This document shows, piece after piece, positions 37,291 to 45,564 of a stretch of DNA of 64,000 nt. Both the position numbers and the translations under genes were made by a program. Position 1 is the stretch's first letter. Every line of letters begins with the position of its first letter. This DNA comes from Leisingera aquaemixtae. GTDB lineage: Bacteria; Pseudomonadota; Alphaproteobacteria; Rhodobacterales; Rhodobacteraceae. Below the pieces are notes generated by a model, which saw only the letters and a program-made list of their open reading frames with translations, was not told the DNA's origin and searched no databases. The DNA lies in the NCBI RefSeq assembly GCF_019801145.1, contig NZ_JAHVJQ010000001.1, forward strand, positions 682,001 to 746,000, read 5' to 3'.

Positions 37291-38174
37291 CGCCTGCTGC
37301 CCCCGGTGTTGGAGCCCGAACGGCGCGGCACCGCCATCACCCAGTCCTCGCCGGGGATGTCGGGGAAGCCCTGAAAATTCAGAATGTTGTTGAACTTCAG
37401 CCGGCAGCTTTCCAGCCGCTTGTCGCAGCCGGCCTCCAGCCGCACCAGATCGCCCGGCGCAACCCGTGCGCGGATCGGCTCCCACAGCGAAACCCTGCGC
37501 CCCGCGGCGTCGGCCTGATCCGCCTTCACCGCGGCCCACAACCCCTCTGCCGCGCCGCTCAGCACCGTCAGGCGGCCATCGTCGAACCAGCCCGGCTCAA
37601 ACCCCGGCAGCGCGTCCCAGCGGAAATCCTGGCTGCGCACCACCTCTGCCGCTTCCAGCTCCGCGGCATAGCCGGGTGTCTCCAGATCAAAACGGCAAGC
37701 GGCATCGCCCAGCACCGCGGTGCAGGGCTTCTGGTAAACCCGCCCCAACGGCTGGTTCAGCGCCTCAGTGAGCCCGCGCAGCTCCGCCTCAAAGGCGCCG
37801 CCGGCGCGGCGGATCTCGCCGATGGAGCCGCGGAACTGCAGCCAGCGCATCGAAACATCCCGCCAGTTGACCAGCCAGCAGCGCACCTCGGCCCCGTCAA
37901 AGCGGCCCGCCTCGATGTCCTCCTCGCGCACCGCGGCATCGCTCAGAACCCCCAAAGCCTCGGTGTTGTCGACCGACAGGCCGGTGGCCTGCTGCACCGC
38001 CCGCGCCGTCAACCCGCTGCCGGGCTGGAAGGTGATGCCGTCAAAGGACAGGACGCAGTCGTGGTCGGTGAATCCCAACACCGCGCCGTCGCGCCGGGTC
38101 AGTGCCCAGGCGCGGCAGACGGTGGTGATGCCGGATTGAAGATGGGCGCGCAAGTTATTGGGAACACTGCTCAT
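37287..38174 (-). CDS. GTA g13, tail hub protein (DUF2163)
   Basis: 295 residues, DUF2163 with the phage tail-hub beta barrels. Four Cys lie in PCTAVLGDAACRFD and GCDKRLESCRLKFNN; in the R. capsulatus GTA the equivalent hub protein is reported to hold an iron-sulfur cluster, so the same is likely here. RAHLQSGITTVCRAWAL at the start is the family opening. Overlaps g12 (ATGA). Confidence 0.92.
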   Translation of the reverse strand: MSSVPNNLRAHLQSGITTVCRAWALTRRDGAVLGFTDHDCVLSFDGITFQPGSGLTARAVQQATGLSVDNTEALGVLSDAAVREEDIEAGRFDGAEVRCWLVNWRDVSMRWLQFRGSIGEIRRAGGAFEAELRGLTEALNQPLGRVYQKPCTAVLGDAACRFDLETPGYAAELEAAEVVRSQDFRWDALPGFEPGWFDDGRLTVLSGAAEGLWAAVKADQADAAGRRVSLWEPIRARVAPGDLVRLEAGCDKRLESCRLKFNNILNFQGFPDIPGEDWVMAVPRRSGSNTGGSRR

Positions 38175-38803
38175 ACCCGCACCTCCACCACCGGAACGGC
38201 AGGTGCCTCGCCGACCTGGAATGACGCCACGCTGGTCTGGATGCTGGCAGTGTCAAAGCGCACCGGCACGTCGAATTCAAACCCGGCGCTGATGCTCAGC
38301 CCCTTCTCCGGCGGGTGCGCCAGGGTGATGAGGCCGGTGGCGGTGTCCAGCTCGTAATCGACGCTTTCGCGCAGCTCATCCTGCTCGATCCCAACCCGCA
38401 CGGTGCCCGCAACCGGCTTGGCAATCGGGCGCTGGTAGGTGAACTCACCGGACCGGTAGGTCTTGGCGAGCTGGAACGCCACGGTGCTGCCGTCACCGGT
38501 GGCGATCACCTGATCGTCGAACGCTACCCCGGAGCTGGGCCGGGCGGATTTGTAGTCGCTCCAGTCCTTCCAGCGGAAGCCGTAAAGCTGCCCCTGGCGC
38601 GCCTCGAAGAAGGCGATCAGCACCTCGATATCCTCCAGCGCGCGCAGGCCCAGCCCGGCGTCATAGCGGCGGCGGGAGTGCGCCCAGGGGGTGTTGCGTT
38701 CCTCGAACCCGTTGGCCAAGGTCACCACATCGGTGCGCCGCTCAGGTCCGCCGACGGAGCCGAAGCTGAGCGAGGCGGGAAAGCGGACTTCGTGAAAATT
38801 CAT
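38171..38803 (-). CDS. GTA g12, distal tail protein (DUF2460)
   Basis: 210 residues, DUF2460 (TIGR02217). The opening MNFHEVRFPASLSFGSVGGP, LANGFEERNTPWAHSRRRYD and FRWKDWSDYKS are the family marks. I chose ATG 38803 because GGAGG lies eight bases upstream. It forms the ring between tail tube and hub. 17 bases separate it from g11. Confidence 0.93.
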   Translation of the reverse strand: MNFHEVRFPASLSFGSVGGPERRTDVVTLANGFEERNTPWAHSRRRYDAGLGLRALEDIEVLIAFFEARQGQLYGFRWKDWSDYKSARPSSGVAFDDQVIATGDGSTVAFQLAKTYRSGEFTYQRPIAKPVAGTVRVGIEQDELRESVDYELDTATGLITLAHPPEKGLSISAGFEFDVPVRFDTASIQTSVASFQVGEAPAVPVVEVRV

Positions 38804-38820
38804 GGTGTTAACCTCCATCC

Positions 38821-39480
38821 TTAACGGTTGCGCCCGCCGCGGCTCAGAGCCCGCGACAGCTGCGCGGCGATCTGGCTGCGGCTGCGTTCAAAGCCTTTGA
38901 CGTCGGGGGTGGAGACATTCATCACCACGTTCACCGCGCCGCCGCCCTGGCTGCGCACACCCAGCGAGCCGTCGGCGCCGCGGGTCAGCGGCAGGATCGC
39001 CTCCGGCCCGGCCTCGCCCATCAGCCCGGTGGCGCCGCGCATCGGAAACGCCACCGGCCCGGTGACGATGCCGCCCTTGGCAAATGGCATCACCTTGCCC
39101 TGGCTGAAGGCGGCACCGTTGGCGAAAGGCAGAATGGTTCCGATCAGACTGCCGATACCGTCGGATATCAGCCCGCCCACATGGTTGGTGACCGGTTTCA
39201 TCGCCGCGTTATAGGTGGTGCGGATCATTGAGCGCGCCAGCGTGTCCATCGCCTCTGACAGGCTGGCGCCATCGAACACAAGATCGTCAAAAGCGCGCCG
39301 CAAGCCCTTGGAAAGACTGCGGTCCAGAATCTGGGCGTCGCGGCCGGTCTCGGAAAAGCCTTCCTTGACCCGCGCCAGCACCTCGGCAAAGGCGGCGGCC
39401 ATGCCAGAGGCGCCGTCGAGCGCTTCTCCCAACGCCTCGCCCTGCAGTTCCAGTTCCGCCATCGCGGATGAGTCAGTCAT
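38821..39480 (-). CDS. GTA g11, short tail tape measure protein
   Basis: 219 residues. Helical N-half (LDRSLSKGLRRAFDDLVFDG), hydrophobic centre (GGLISDGIGSLIGTILPFANG) and the common tape-measure tail MPFAKGGIVTGPVAFPMRG with AGPEAILPLTR. The short length agrees with the short GTA tail. It overlaps g10.1 (ATGs and stop within 39473-39480). Confidence 0.9.
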   Translation of the reverse strand: MTDSSAMAELELQGEALGEALDGASGMAAAFAEVLARVKEGFSETGRDAQILDRSLSKGLRRAFDDLVFDGASLSEAMDTLARSMIRTTYNAAMKPVTNHVGGLISDGIGSLIGTILPFANGAAFSQGKVMPFAKGGIVTGPVAFPMRGATGLMGEAGPEAILPLTRGADGSLGVRSQGGGAVNVVMNVSTPDVKGFERSRSQIAAQLSRALSRGGRNR

Positions 39481-39697
39481 CTGTTGTCTCCTTGTCCTGC
39501 GGGCTTGCCGGGCTGGCGGCGTCCGGGAAGTTCCTCATCAGCGCCGCCAGCCGGTCGCGGCCCAGCGGCTGCGGCGCAGCAGCGTCGCCCAGCATCAGCC
39601 GCAGCTCAGCCGGGGTTAGCTGCCAGAAATCGCGCGGCAGCAGCTTCAGCCCCGCGATCCCGGCGCGCATCAGGGCGGGCCAGTCGAGCGCGCTCAT
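39473..39697 (-). CDS. GTA g10.1, tail assembly chaperone
   Basis: 74 residues with WPALMRAGIAGLKLLPRDFW and TPAELRLMLGD, the DUF2376 / rcc01693-type chaperone that sits between g10 and the tape measure gene in GTA and siphophages. ATGA overlap with g10 (39694-39697). It probably binds the tape measure during tail assembly. Confidence 0.85.
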   Translation of the reverse strand: MSALDWPALMRAGIAGLKLLPRDFWQLTPAELRLMLGDAAAPQPLGRDRLAALMRNFPDAASPASPQDKETTDD

Positions 39698-40014
39698 GGG
39701 CTGTCCGGCACGGCAAAGCTGCGCACCAGAAGTTCCGCCGCCACCCGTGCCGCCTGCATCGGGCCGCCGTCTATGGCGGCGGAGGCGAGGTCCTCGCGGC
39801 TGAGCTCATGCCCGCCGCCCTGCAGTCCGGCTGCCAGCAGCGCCAGCACGTCGCGGGCGGAAAACCGGCCCTGCTCGAACCGCTGCACAAGATCCACCAG
39901 CGTGCCTTCCTCCAGCGCGGCCTCAAGCCCCGCCAGCGCACCCAGCGTCAGCTTCAGCGCGTAAGGGGTTCCATTCACGAGCAATTCTGCCTCGCCTGCG
40001 TGCGGGTTCACCAT
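39694..40014 (-). CDS. GTA g10 family tail tube chaperone
   Basis: 106 residues from ATG 40014 (MVNPHAGEAELLVNGTPYAL). The LTLGALAGLEAALEEGTLVD and FSARDVLALLAAGL segments are the GTA_gp10 family. An earlier in-frame start lies inside g9 and is rejected. It follows g9 by four bases. Confidence 0.88.
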   Translation of the reverse strand: MVNPHAGEAELLVNGTPYALKLTLGALAGLEAALEEGTLVDLVQRFEQGRFSARDVLALLAAGLQGGGHELSREDLASAAIDGGPMQAARVAAELLVRSFAVPDSP

Positions 40015-40018
40015 CGGA

Positions 40019-40432
40019 TCACACCGCCGCAAAGCTGAGCTGGCCGGCGCTGGCGAGCGACAGCTCATAAGTTGCCTCGCCATTGTGGCTGCCTGCGTAT
40101 TCCAGGGCGGTCACCTGGAACGGCCCCTGCACGATGCCGAAATCGGGGATGATGACCTGGAACTCCGGCGTGAGCCCGTCAAAGAACAACTGCCGCGCGC
40201 GTTCGTCCGTCGCCTCGTCCCGGAAGATGCCGGAGCCGGAAATGCTGGCGGACCGCACGCCGGCGCCGGCCAGCAGTTCGCGCCAGCCGCCCTGGCTTTC
40301 GAGGCTGGTCACATCGACGCTTTCGGCGTTGAAGCTGATGCGGGTGGCGCGCAGGCCGGCGATGGTTTCGAACAGGCCGGCGCCGTTCATGTCCACTTTG
40401 ACCAAGAGGTCCTTGCCGTTTTGAACTGTCAT
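40019..40432 (-). CDS. GTA g9, major tail tube protein
   Basis: 137 residues, TP901-1-type major tail protein: MTVQNGKDLLVKVDMNGAG, TRISFNAESVDVTSLESQGG and a C-terminal GEATYELSLASAGQLSF. It polymerises as hexameric rings to make the tail tube. A leader of 45 bases separates it from g8. Confidence 0.92.
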   Translation of the reverse strand: MTVQNGKDLLVKVDMNGAGLFETIAGLRATRISFNAESVDVTSLESQGGWRELLAGAGVRSASISGSGIFRDEATDERARQLFFDGLTPEFQVIIPDFGIVQGPFQVTALEYAGSHNGEATYELSLASAGQLSFAAV

Positions 40433-40477
40433 GGGGTTTCTCCATGTATTTCAATTGGTTTCATGGGTTTCTGCGGT

Positions 40478-40885
40478 TCAAATATCATCCACCCGCGCCC
40501 GGAACCGGAGGGTGATTTGCCGGCCGCCGGTGCTGAGCCGCTCCGCCTTGGCCCGGTCGAACCAGAGGCCCGTCATCTGGCCGCGCGGCAAAGGCACCGC
40601 GGCGCCGACCAGCGCGTCGCAGACGGCCGCGGCGGCGGATTTGGCGGTGGCAAAGCCGGCCATGTCGGTGGTGACGGTGACAAAGAAGCGGTGTTCGGCC
40701 CCGCCTGCGGTCTTGTCGGAGCGGTCCAGCACCTCTTCGCTGCCAAGCGCCACATAGGTCTGCGGCAAGGGGCCTGCGGGGAGAGCGTCATAGATGGCGC
40801 TGCCGACCAGGGCGGTCAGATCCGCATCGCCGGTCAGATGGGTGTAGACGGCGGATTGCAGCCCGCCTGCGATGGCGTAGGTCAT
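40478..40885 (-). CDS. GTA g8, tail terminator (DUF3168)
   Basis: 135 residues, DUF3168: LQSAVYTHLTGDADLTALVG, YDALPAGPLPQTYVALGSEE and HRFFVTVTTDMAGFATAKSA. It ends the tail tube and joins it to the head. ATGA overlap with g7. Confidence 0.92.
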   Translation of the reverse strand: MTYAIAGGLQSAVYTHLTGDADLTALVGSAIYDALPAGPLPQTYVALGSEEVLDRSDKTAGGAEHRFFVTVTTDMAGFATAKSAAAAVCDALVGAAVPLPRGQMTGLWFDRAKAERLSTGGRQITLRFRARVDDI

Positions 40886-41214
40886 GTGCTCACCTCCTCA
40901 ACCGCGAAACAGGTGAGGTACCGGCCTGCGGGTTCGCTTTCCGCAACCGCATCAATGCGGTAGAGGCGGTTCCCGTCGCGGAAGCGCTGATCAGGGCGCG
41001 GGCGGGATGCAAAACCATCCGGGGAAGCGCGCAGGGTGATGCGGTATTTCTGCAAAGACAGGCTGTCACTGCTCAGACGCCCGCTGAGGGGTTTCACCTC
41101 AGCCCAGAGGGTGCCAAGCGCGACCCAGGTTTCCGTGTATCCGCCGGCGCCGTCGGGGCTGCGCTGGGGGTCCTCCAGCACCAGCTTGCGGGTCAGGTTC
41201 GGGGGGCGTTTCAT
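40882..41214 (-). CDS. GTA g7, head-tail stopper (head closure) protein
   Basis: 110 residues from ATG 41214 (MKRPPNLTRKLVLEDPQRSP). YTETWVALGTLWAEVKPLSG and YRITLRASPDGFASRPRPDQ are typical of SPP1 gp16-like head-completion proteins. ATGA overlap with g6. The longer frame upstream is antisense noise. Confidence 0.9.
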   Translation of the reverse strand: MKRPPNLTRKLVLEDPQRSPDGAGGYTETWVALGTLWAEVKPLSGRLSSDSLSLQKYRITLRASPDGFASRPRPDQRFRDGNRLYRIDAVAESEPAGRYLTCFAVEEVST

Positions 41215-41813
41215 GCCAGGCCTCCCAAGGTCAGCCGCAGGCTGCGGTAGCGTTCGATCAGGCTGGTGACGCCAAAGGGCATGCAGCCGCCATGCAGGCC
41301 GGTGTCGGCCCGGTATTCGTAGTAATGCGCGGCCAAGAGCATCACCGCCTGGGCCAGATCGGCGGGCAAACCGCCCCAATCTGCGGCCATGCCGGCCTGC
41401 AGGGTGATCCGTGCCAGACCGCCGGCGGTAATGGCCGGCAGCAGGCTGGCGGCTGGGCACAGGTGCGGGCGCTGGCTGTCGCGCTCCAGATGGTAGGCGG
41501 CGGGATCCAGAACCGTCTCCGCACCGCTGGCGTCGCGGACCACCACCTCTGTCACTTCCTGTACCGGGGCGATGGGGAACACCATCCGGGCGCGGTCGCG
41601 CCAGTGGCGGATCTCCAGCTCGAAATCGCGTGTAATCAGCGCCTTGCCGGTCCTTCCTTCGATCGCGGCCAGGGCGGCGCGCAGAAAGCCAAACAGCACC
41701 TCGTCCTGCAGGCTGTCCTCGCCAAAGCCGGTGCCCATACGCAGATGCGCCTTGAACTGGGCCAGCGGCAGGGCGGCCTCGGGCACGGGGGTCACTTCGC
41801 TCAGCATCATCAT
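41211..41813 (-). CDS. GTA g6, head-tail connector
   Basis: 200 residues, phage gp6-like connector (phiE125 gp8 group): LPLAQFKAHLRMGTGFGEDS, VLFGFLRAALAAIEGRTGKA and PADLAQAVMLLAAHYYEYR. Three ATG codons stand in a row at 41813-41805; AGGAG is four to ten bases ahead, so the second or third may be used. It follows the capsid gene after a 176-base gap with a strong hairpin. Confidence 0.9.
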   Translation of the reverse strand: MMMLSEVTPVPEAALPLAQFKAHLRMGTGFGEDSLQDEVLFGFLRAALAAIEGRTGKALITRDFELEIRHWRDRARMVFPIAPVQEVTEVVVRDASGAETVLDPAAYHLERDSQRPHLCPAASLLPAITAGGLARITLQAGMAADWGGLPADLAQAVMLLAAHYYEYRADTGLHGGCMPFGVTSLIERYRSLRLTLGGLA

Positions 41814-41952
41814 CTCACTCCTGCGGGCCTCCCCCTGAGCCGGCCCGGGTCTGCTGTCCGTTTCCAAGGTTCGGCCGGCACGCACCGTTCCCTGCCGCTC
41901 GGACGGAGGGGGAGCAGCTAGACGGCAGGGAAATATTGGGTGCGTGCCAGCC

Positions 41953-41976
41953 GGCGGACCGGGCTGCCGGTCCGCC
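41953..41976 (-). terminator. Hairpin between GTA capsid gene and g6
   Basis: GGCGGACC-GGGCTGCC-GGTCCGCC is an 8-bp perfect stem 13 bases after the capsid stop. There is no T run, so it probably protects the capsid messenger or partly stops transcription, raising capsid over later genes. Confidence 0.45.
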
Positions 41977-41989
41977 ATCAGCGCAAGCG

Positions 41990-43171
41990 TCAGCTCACGC
42001 CGAATTTCATCAGCTTGATCGCGGCAAAGTCACTGACGTCGCCGCCGACGCGCTTGGTCGCATAGAAAAGCACATGCGGCTTGGCGCTGAAGGGATCGCG
42101 CAGCACGCGCAGGTCCGGGCGTTCAGCGATGGTGTAGCCGGCGCGGAAGTCGCCGAAGGCGATGGAAAAGCTGTTGGAGGCCGGGTCGGGCATGTCCTCG
42201 GCGATCAGCACCGGGTAGCCCATCAGGCGCGCAGGCTCCGCCGCGGCCAGCCCGTCGGACCACAGGAAGCGGCCATCGGCGTCCTTCAGCTTCCTGAGCA
42301 TTCCCGCGGTCTTGGAGTTCATGATGAAGGTGGCATTGGCGCGGTATTCCGCCCCCAGCGCATAGACCAGGTCGATGACCGCATCGCCGTCGCCGACGTC
42401 GGCATCAATGCCGGAGGCGATGTAGCCGAGGTTGCCCCAGGTCCAGCTGCCGTTTTCGGCCACGGTGTAGCTGAGGAAGCCGGTGGGCTTGTCGATGCCG
42501 TCGCCGTTGATGAAGGCATCGGCCTCGGACCGCGCGAATTTGTCGGCGATGCGCCCGGCCAGCCAGCCCTCGATATCAAAGGCGCTGTCATCGAGCAGCC
42601 GTTGCGACGCCTTGGGCAGCGCGCTGAGTTCGTGCAGCGGGATGGTGATGCGGTCGATCGAGCCGGTGGCGGTTTCTGCTGCGGGATCCGTTTCGGTCGC
42701 CCAGCCGGCGCCCATTTCGCTGTGGTCGATCAGCACGTCATAGGAGGTTGCCTCCACATGCACAACCGAGGCCACCGAACGGATCGAAGCGGAGGCGTTC
42801 AGCACCGATTTCACGGTCTCCGCGGTCTGCGGGTCGACCAGGTAGCCGCCGTCGCTGTTGACGGCTGTGGACATCGCCTTGCCGTCCAGTTCGAGGCCGC
42901 GCAGGCCGTCGTCGTCGCCGCTGCGCAGGTAGGCGTTGAACGCCTTGTGATGCGGGGCGCCGGCGTCCTGGCTGGCGGCCAGATGGGGGCGGTTCGGAGA
43001 GATAGTCTTACGGTCCAGCATGTTCACTCGCTCTTCTGCCTGTTTCAGCCTTGATTGCACGTCGTCCTGAAACCCCTTGAATTCATGAAGAAAGCCGGTA
43101 ATGGCCTGTTTCACTTCATGCGCCAGGGGCGCTGCATCCCCGGTTTGGGCCGGGAGGTCTTGATTGCTCAT
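41990..43171 (-). CDS. GTA g5, major capsid protein (HK97 fold)
   Basis: 393 residues. A helical N-terminal scaffold (about 1-110, FLHEFKGFQDDVQSRLKQAE) that the g4 protease should remove, followed by the HK97 shell: DGGYLVDPQTAETVKSVLNA, DVLIDHSEMGAGWATETDPA, GWLAGRIADKFARSEADAF and ATFIMNSKTAGMLRKLKDAD. The ribosome binding site AGGACAG is part of a 16-bp tandem repeat. Confidence 0.95.
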   Translation of the reverse strand: MSNQDLPAQTGDAAPLAHEVKQAITGFLHEFKGFQDDVQSRLKQAEERVNMLDRKTISPNRPHLAASQDAGAPHHKAFNAYLRSGDDDGLRGLELDGKAMSTAVNSDGGYLVDPQTAETVKSVLNASASIRSVASVVHVEATSYDVLIDHSEMGAGWATETDPAAETATGSIDRITIPLHELSALPKASQRLLDDSAFDIEGWLAGRIADKFARSEADAFINGDGIDKPTGFLSYTVAENGSWTWGNLGYIASGIDADVGDGDAVIDLVYALGAEYRANATFIMNSKTAGMLRKLKDADGRFLWSDGLAAAEPARLMGYPVLIAEDMPDPASNSFSIAFGDFRAGYTIAERPDLRVLRDPFSAKPHVLFYATKRVGGDVSDFAAIKLMKFGVS

Positions 43172-43174
43172 GAT

Positions 43175-43222
43175 GTCTGTCCTGTTTTAAGTCTGGCCTG
43201 TTTTAGGTCTGGCCTGCTTTGA
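43175..43222. repeat. Three 16-bp tandem repeats at the g4-g5 junction
   Basis: Three direct copies: GTCTGTCCTGTTTTAA, GTCTGGCCTGTTTTAG and GTCTGGCCTGCTTTGA. They cover the last codons of g4, its stop and the ribosome binding site of g5. Each copy on the minus strand carries an AGGxCAGAC core that resembles the g5 ribosome binding site. Confidence 0.7.
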
Positions 43223-43772
43223 GGCCGCGGGTGATCTGGCGCAGGCCGTCGGCCAGGGCGCGCAGCGCTTCGGCTTCGGCTTCCGCGGCGGAGGATTTGC
43301 CCGCCACACGCGCGGCCGGCAGCATCGGGAAAGTGACCAGCGACACCTCCCACAGCTCCACCTGGGTCAGGTGGCGGGTGCCGTCCGGGGCGCGGGTGGC
43401 CTTTTGGGTCCGGTAGCCGATCGAGAGGCCGTCAATGGCGCCTGCCTCGATCAGCGCGGCAGCCTCGGCGCCCTTGGGGGTGGCGGTGAGGATGCGGCCT
43501 TTCACATAAAGACCGCGCGCATCCTCGCGCACCTCGTCCCAGACGCCGATGGGCTGGTGCGGGTCGTGCTGCCACAGCATCTTGACGCTGCGGCCCTGAT
43601 CGCGGAGCGCCTTGAGCGAGGCCGCATAGGCGCCGCGCTCGACCACGTCGCCGCCCTGATCGGCCTGGCCGAACAGGCTGGCGTAACCCTTGATCTCGGT
43701 TGCTTCCTTCAGCGAGAGATCCTCGCCGAAGCGTGCGAATTTGTGTTCCAGCTGGGGTGTTCCCTGCATCAT
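43203..43772 (-). CDS. GTA g4, prohead protease (HK97 family)
   Basis: 189 residues. Family marks: IKGYASLFGQADQGGDVVERGAY, MLWQHDPHQPIGVWDEVRED (catalytic His), GLSIGYRTQKATR (catalytic Ser) and LWEVSLVTFPMLPAARV. It matures the capsid. The start MMQGTPQLEHKF has two ATGs, so the first may be one codon later. The C-terminus ends within the tandem repeat. Confidence 0.93.
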   Translation of the reverse strand: MMQGTPQLEHKFARFGEDLSLKEATEIKGYASLFGQADQGGDVVERGAYAASLKALRDQGRSVKMLWQHDPHQPIGVWDEVREDARGLYVKGRILTATPKGAEAAALIEAGAIDGLSIGYRTQKATRAPDGTRHLTQVELWEVSLVTFPMLPAARVAGKSSAAEAEAEALRALADGLRQITRGLKAGQT

Positions 43773-43795
43773 GTCTGCCTCGCAAGTCTTTGGAG

Positions 43796-44020
43796 TTACG
43801 GCAATTGCACCGCCAGGAAGGATTGGAAGGCCTGCGCCAGGATTACCGCGGCGACACCGTAGACAGTGAGCCAGAGGCGTTTTTCCAGCCGCTCCATCAT
43901 CTGTTCGATCCGGTCGAGGCGGCGGTTCATGGCCTCATGCTGGATCTGGGCCACCCGCTCATGGGCGGACAGGCGCAATCCCGGTGAACAATCGAATGCG
44001 TGCATCGGGTGCTCAGTCAT
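43796..44020 (-). CDS. GTA g3.5, small head-formation membrane protein
   Basis: 74 residues from ATG 44020 (MTEHPMHAFDCSPGLRLSAH). A helix (HEAMNRRLDRIEQMMERLEK) is followed by a membrane segment (WLTVYGVAAVILAQAFQSFL). It matches the RCAP_rcc01685-type GTA head formation family by position and plan. Its start overlaps the portal gene by eight bases; GGAGG precedes it. Confidence 0.85.
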   Translation of the reverse strand: MTEHPMHAFDCSPGLRLSAHERVAQIQHEAMNRRLDRIEQMMERLEKRLWLTVYGVAAVILAQAFQSFLAVQLP

Positions 44021-45242
44021 CCTGTCCGCCCTCCGTCTGCTCTGTGGGCAGGGTTTCTGTGGGCAACCCCAGCAGACGCCGCTTTTCCTCATGGGTGAGG
44101 AAATCCGCGGAAGCGACCCGCCGCCACTGCGCCTCGCGCTCTGCCGCCAATGCGGGCAGTTGGTCGAGGTCAGGCTTCAGTGTCAGCGCGTCGCCGGTCC
44201 AGGTGGCCAGCCAGTCACTCAGCGCGGCGGTCACCTTGGAGACCAGGGGCAGCACGGTCAGCCGGTAGAAGGCGCGGTTGGCCTCCTGGTAATTGGCGTA
44301 GGTCGCATCGCCGGGGATGCCGATCAGCATCGGCGGCACCCCAAAGGCCAGCGCGATTTCGCGGGCGGCAGTGTCCTTGGTTTTCTGGAATTCCATGTCG
44401 GAGGGCGAAAACCCCATCGGCTTCCAATCCAGCCCGCCCTCCAGCACCATCGGGCGGCCGGCGTTCTGGGCACCCTGGAAATTTGTTTGAATCTCTTCAC
44501 TTAGGTGGCGGAATTGATCGTCTGACATCTGGCCCTGGCCGTCAGAGCCGGTCCAGACCAGCGCGCCGGAGGGACGGGCTGCGTTGTCCAAGAGCGCCTT
44601 GGACCAGCGGGAGGCGGCGTTGTGAACGTCAATCGCCATTGCCGCCGACTGCAGGGCTGAGAGGCCGTAGTGGTCGTCCTGCGGGTGGAAGCTTTTGATA
44701 TGGCAGACCGGGGATCTGCCCGGTTCGTTGGCGAAACGGTGCTTGCGTCCGCCCACCACATAGTCAAAGCCTGCGGGCCAGCCGTCAGGGCCCGGCACCA
44801 CGTTCATCCGGTCGGAACGCAGCACATGCAGTTCTGCGGGCGCGGCATCCTCTGCCGCGACCATCTCGACATAGGCGTTGCCGGACAGCAGCAGGTGGCC
44901 GTAGAGCGCCTCCAGCAGTTCGGCCTGGGTCTGCGCCGGGTTGGGGCGCGCCAGCAGCGCCAGCCAGGGGTGGGTGTCATAGCGCCGGCGGCTGTCCTGC
45001 AGGACCAGCGGCACCGCGGCGGCGGCCTCGGCGATCAGGCGGATCACCCGGTGCGTGACCGGATTGCCGGCAAAGCCGCTGCGGGTCAGGGATACGGTGT
45101 CGCGCGGGCTCCAGGCGATGCGGCCGGCGCCGTGCCAGGAGACCACGCGGGCGGTCTGGCTGGCCTTCTGTTCCAGGCCCGGATTTTCGGGGCCCGGTTT
45201 CCGGGGGTCCGGCGTTGTGCGCCGCAGCAGGTCAAAGACCAT
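44013..45242 (-). CDS. GTA g3, portal protein
   Basis: 409 residues, HK97-type portal: GNPVTHRVIRLIAEAAAAVP, LEALYGHLLLSGNAYVEMVA, HIKSFHPQDDHYGLSALQSA, and VPPMLIGIPGDATYANYQEA. It forms the dodecameric ring through which DNA is packed. GAGGAG lies seven bases before the ATG. Its first bases follow a 322-base gap after terL that holds one copy of the 23-bp repeat. Confidence 0.95.
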   Translation of the reverse strand: MVFDLLRRTTPDPRKPGPENPGLEQKASQTARVVSWHGAGRIAWSPRDTVSLTRSGFAGNPVTHRVIRLIAEAAAAVPLVLQDSRRRYDTHPWLALLARPNPAQTQAELLEALYGHLLLSGNAYVEMVAAEDAAPAELHVLRSDRMNVVPGPDGWPAGFDYVVGGRKHRFANEPGRSPVCHIKSFHPQDDHYGLSALQSAAMAIDVHNAASRWSKALLDNAARPSGALVWTGSDGQGQMSDDQFRHLSEEIQTNFQGAQNAGRPMVLEGGLDWKPMGFSPSDMEFQKTKDTAAREIALAFGVPPMLIGIPGDATYANYQEANRAFYRLTVLPLVSKVTAALSDWLATWTGDALTLKPDLDQLPALAAEREAQWRRVASADFLTHEEKRRLLGLPTETLPTEQTEGGQDD

Positions 45243-45564
45243 TGTCCGCTCCTCAGGTTGTTCCTATCCGGCGCTGGAACCCCTTGGGGCTGGTGCGCCT
45301 TTGCTGAGGATCATTGATGCCGGAAAGGCCTGAAGATTTGGCAAGCGGTGCGTACGGTGGGTGCGCAACACCTTGAGCCAAGCCTCTGAAATGAAACGGA
45401 TATAAAGGAAACAATACAGTGTTGCATCACACTGAGGGCGGCGCCCGGCCCGGCGGGATGGAAGCGAAGCGCCCGCCCCATCGTGCTGGAAGCACGCCTC
45501 CGGCATGACGGAGGGCGGACGGGCGCTGCCCGGCCTGCGGCCAGGCGGTTGGTTTTGAGAAGTC
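45243..45564. other. Gap between GTA terL and portal genes
   Basis: No convincing gene; the open frames here (for example 45264-45506 on the minus strand, low complexity of family signals) do not look like proteins. The gap holds the 23-bp repeat at 45347-45369 and is a good candidate for a second GTA promoter. Confidence 0.5.
45347..45369. repeat. 23-bp repeat, copy upstream of GTA g3
   Basis: Core GTGCGTACGGTGG then GTGCGCAAC. The copy at 47359-47381 is identical in 22 of 23 bases and has the same orientation. The element is an imperfect dyad (TGCGTAC and GTGCGCA). It lies 105 bases upstream of the portal start. Confidence 0.6.

Noticed and set aside
45264-45506. 80-codon minus-strand frame between terL and portal
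   Set aside because: It has no ribosome binding site or family pattern and does not overlap its neighbours as GTA genes usually do here.
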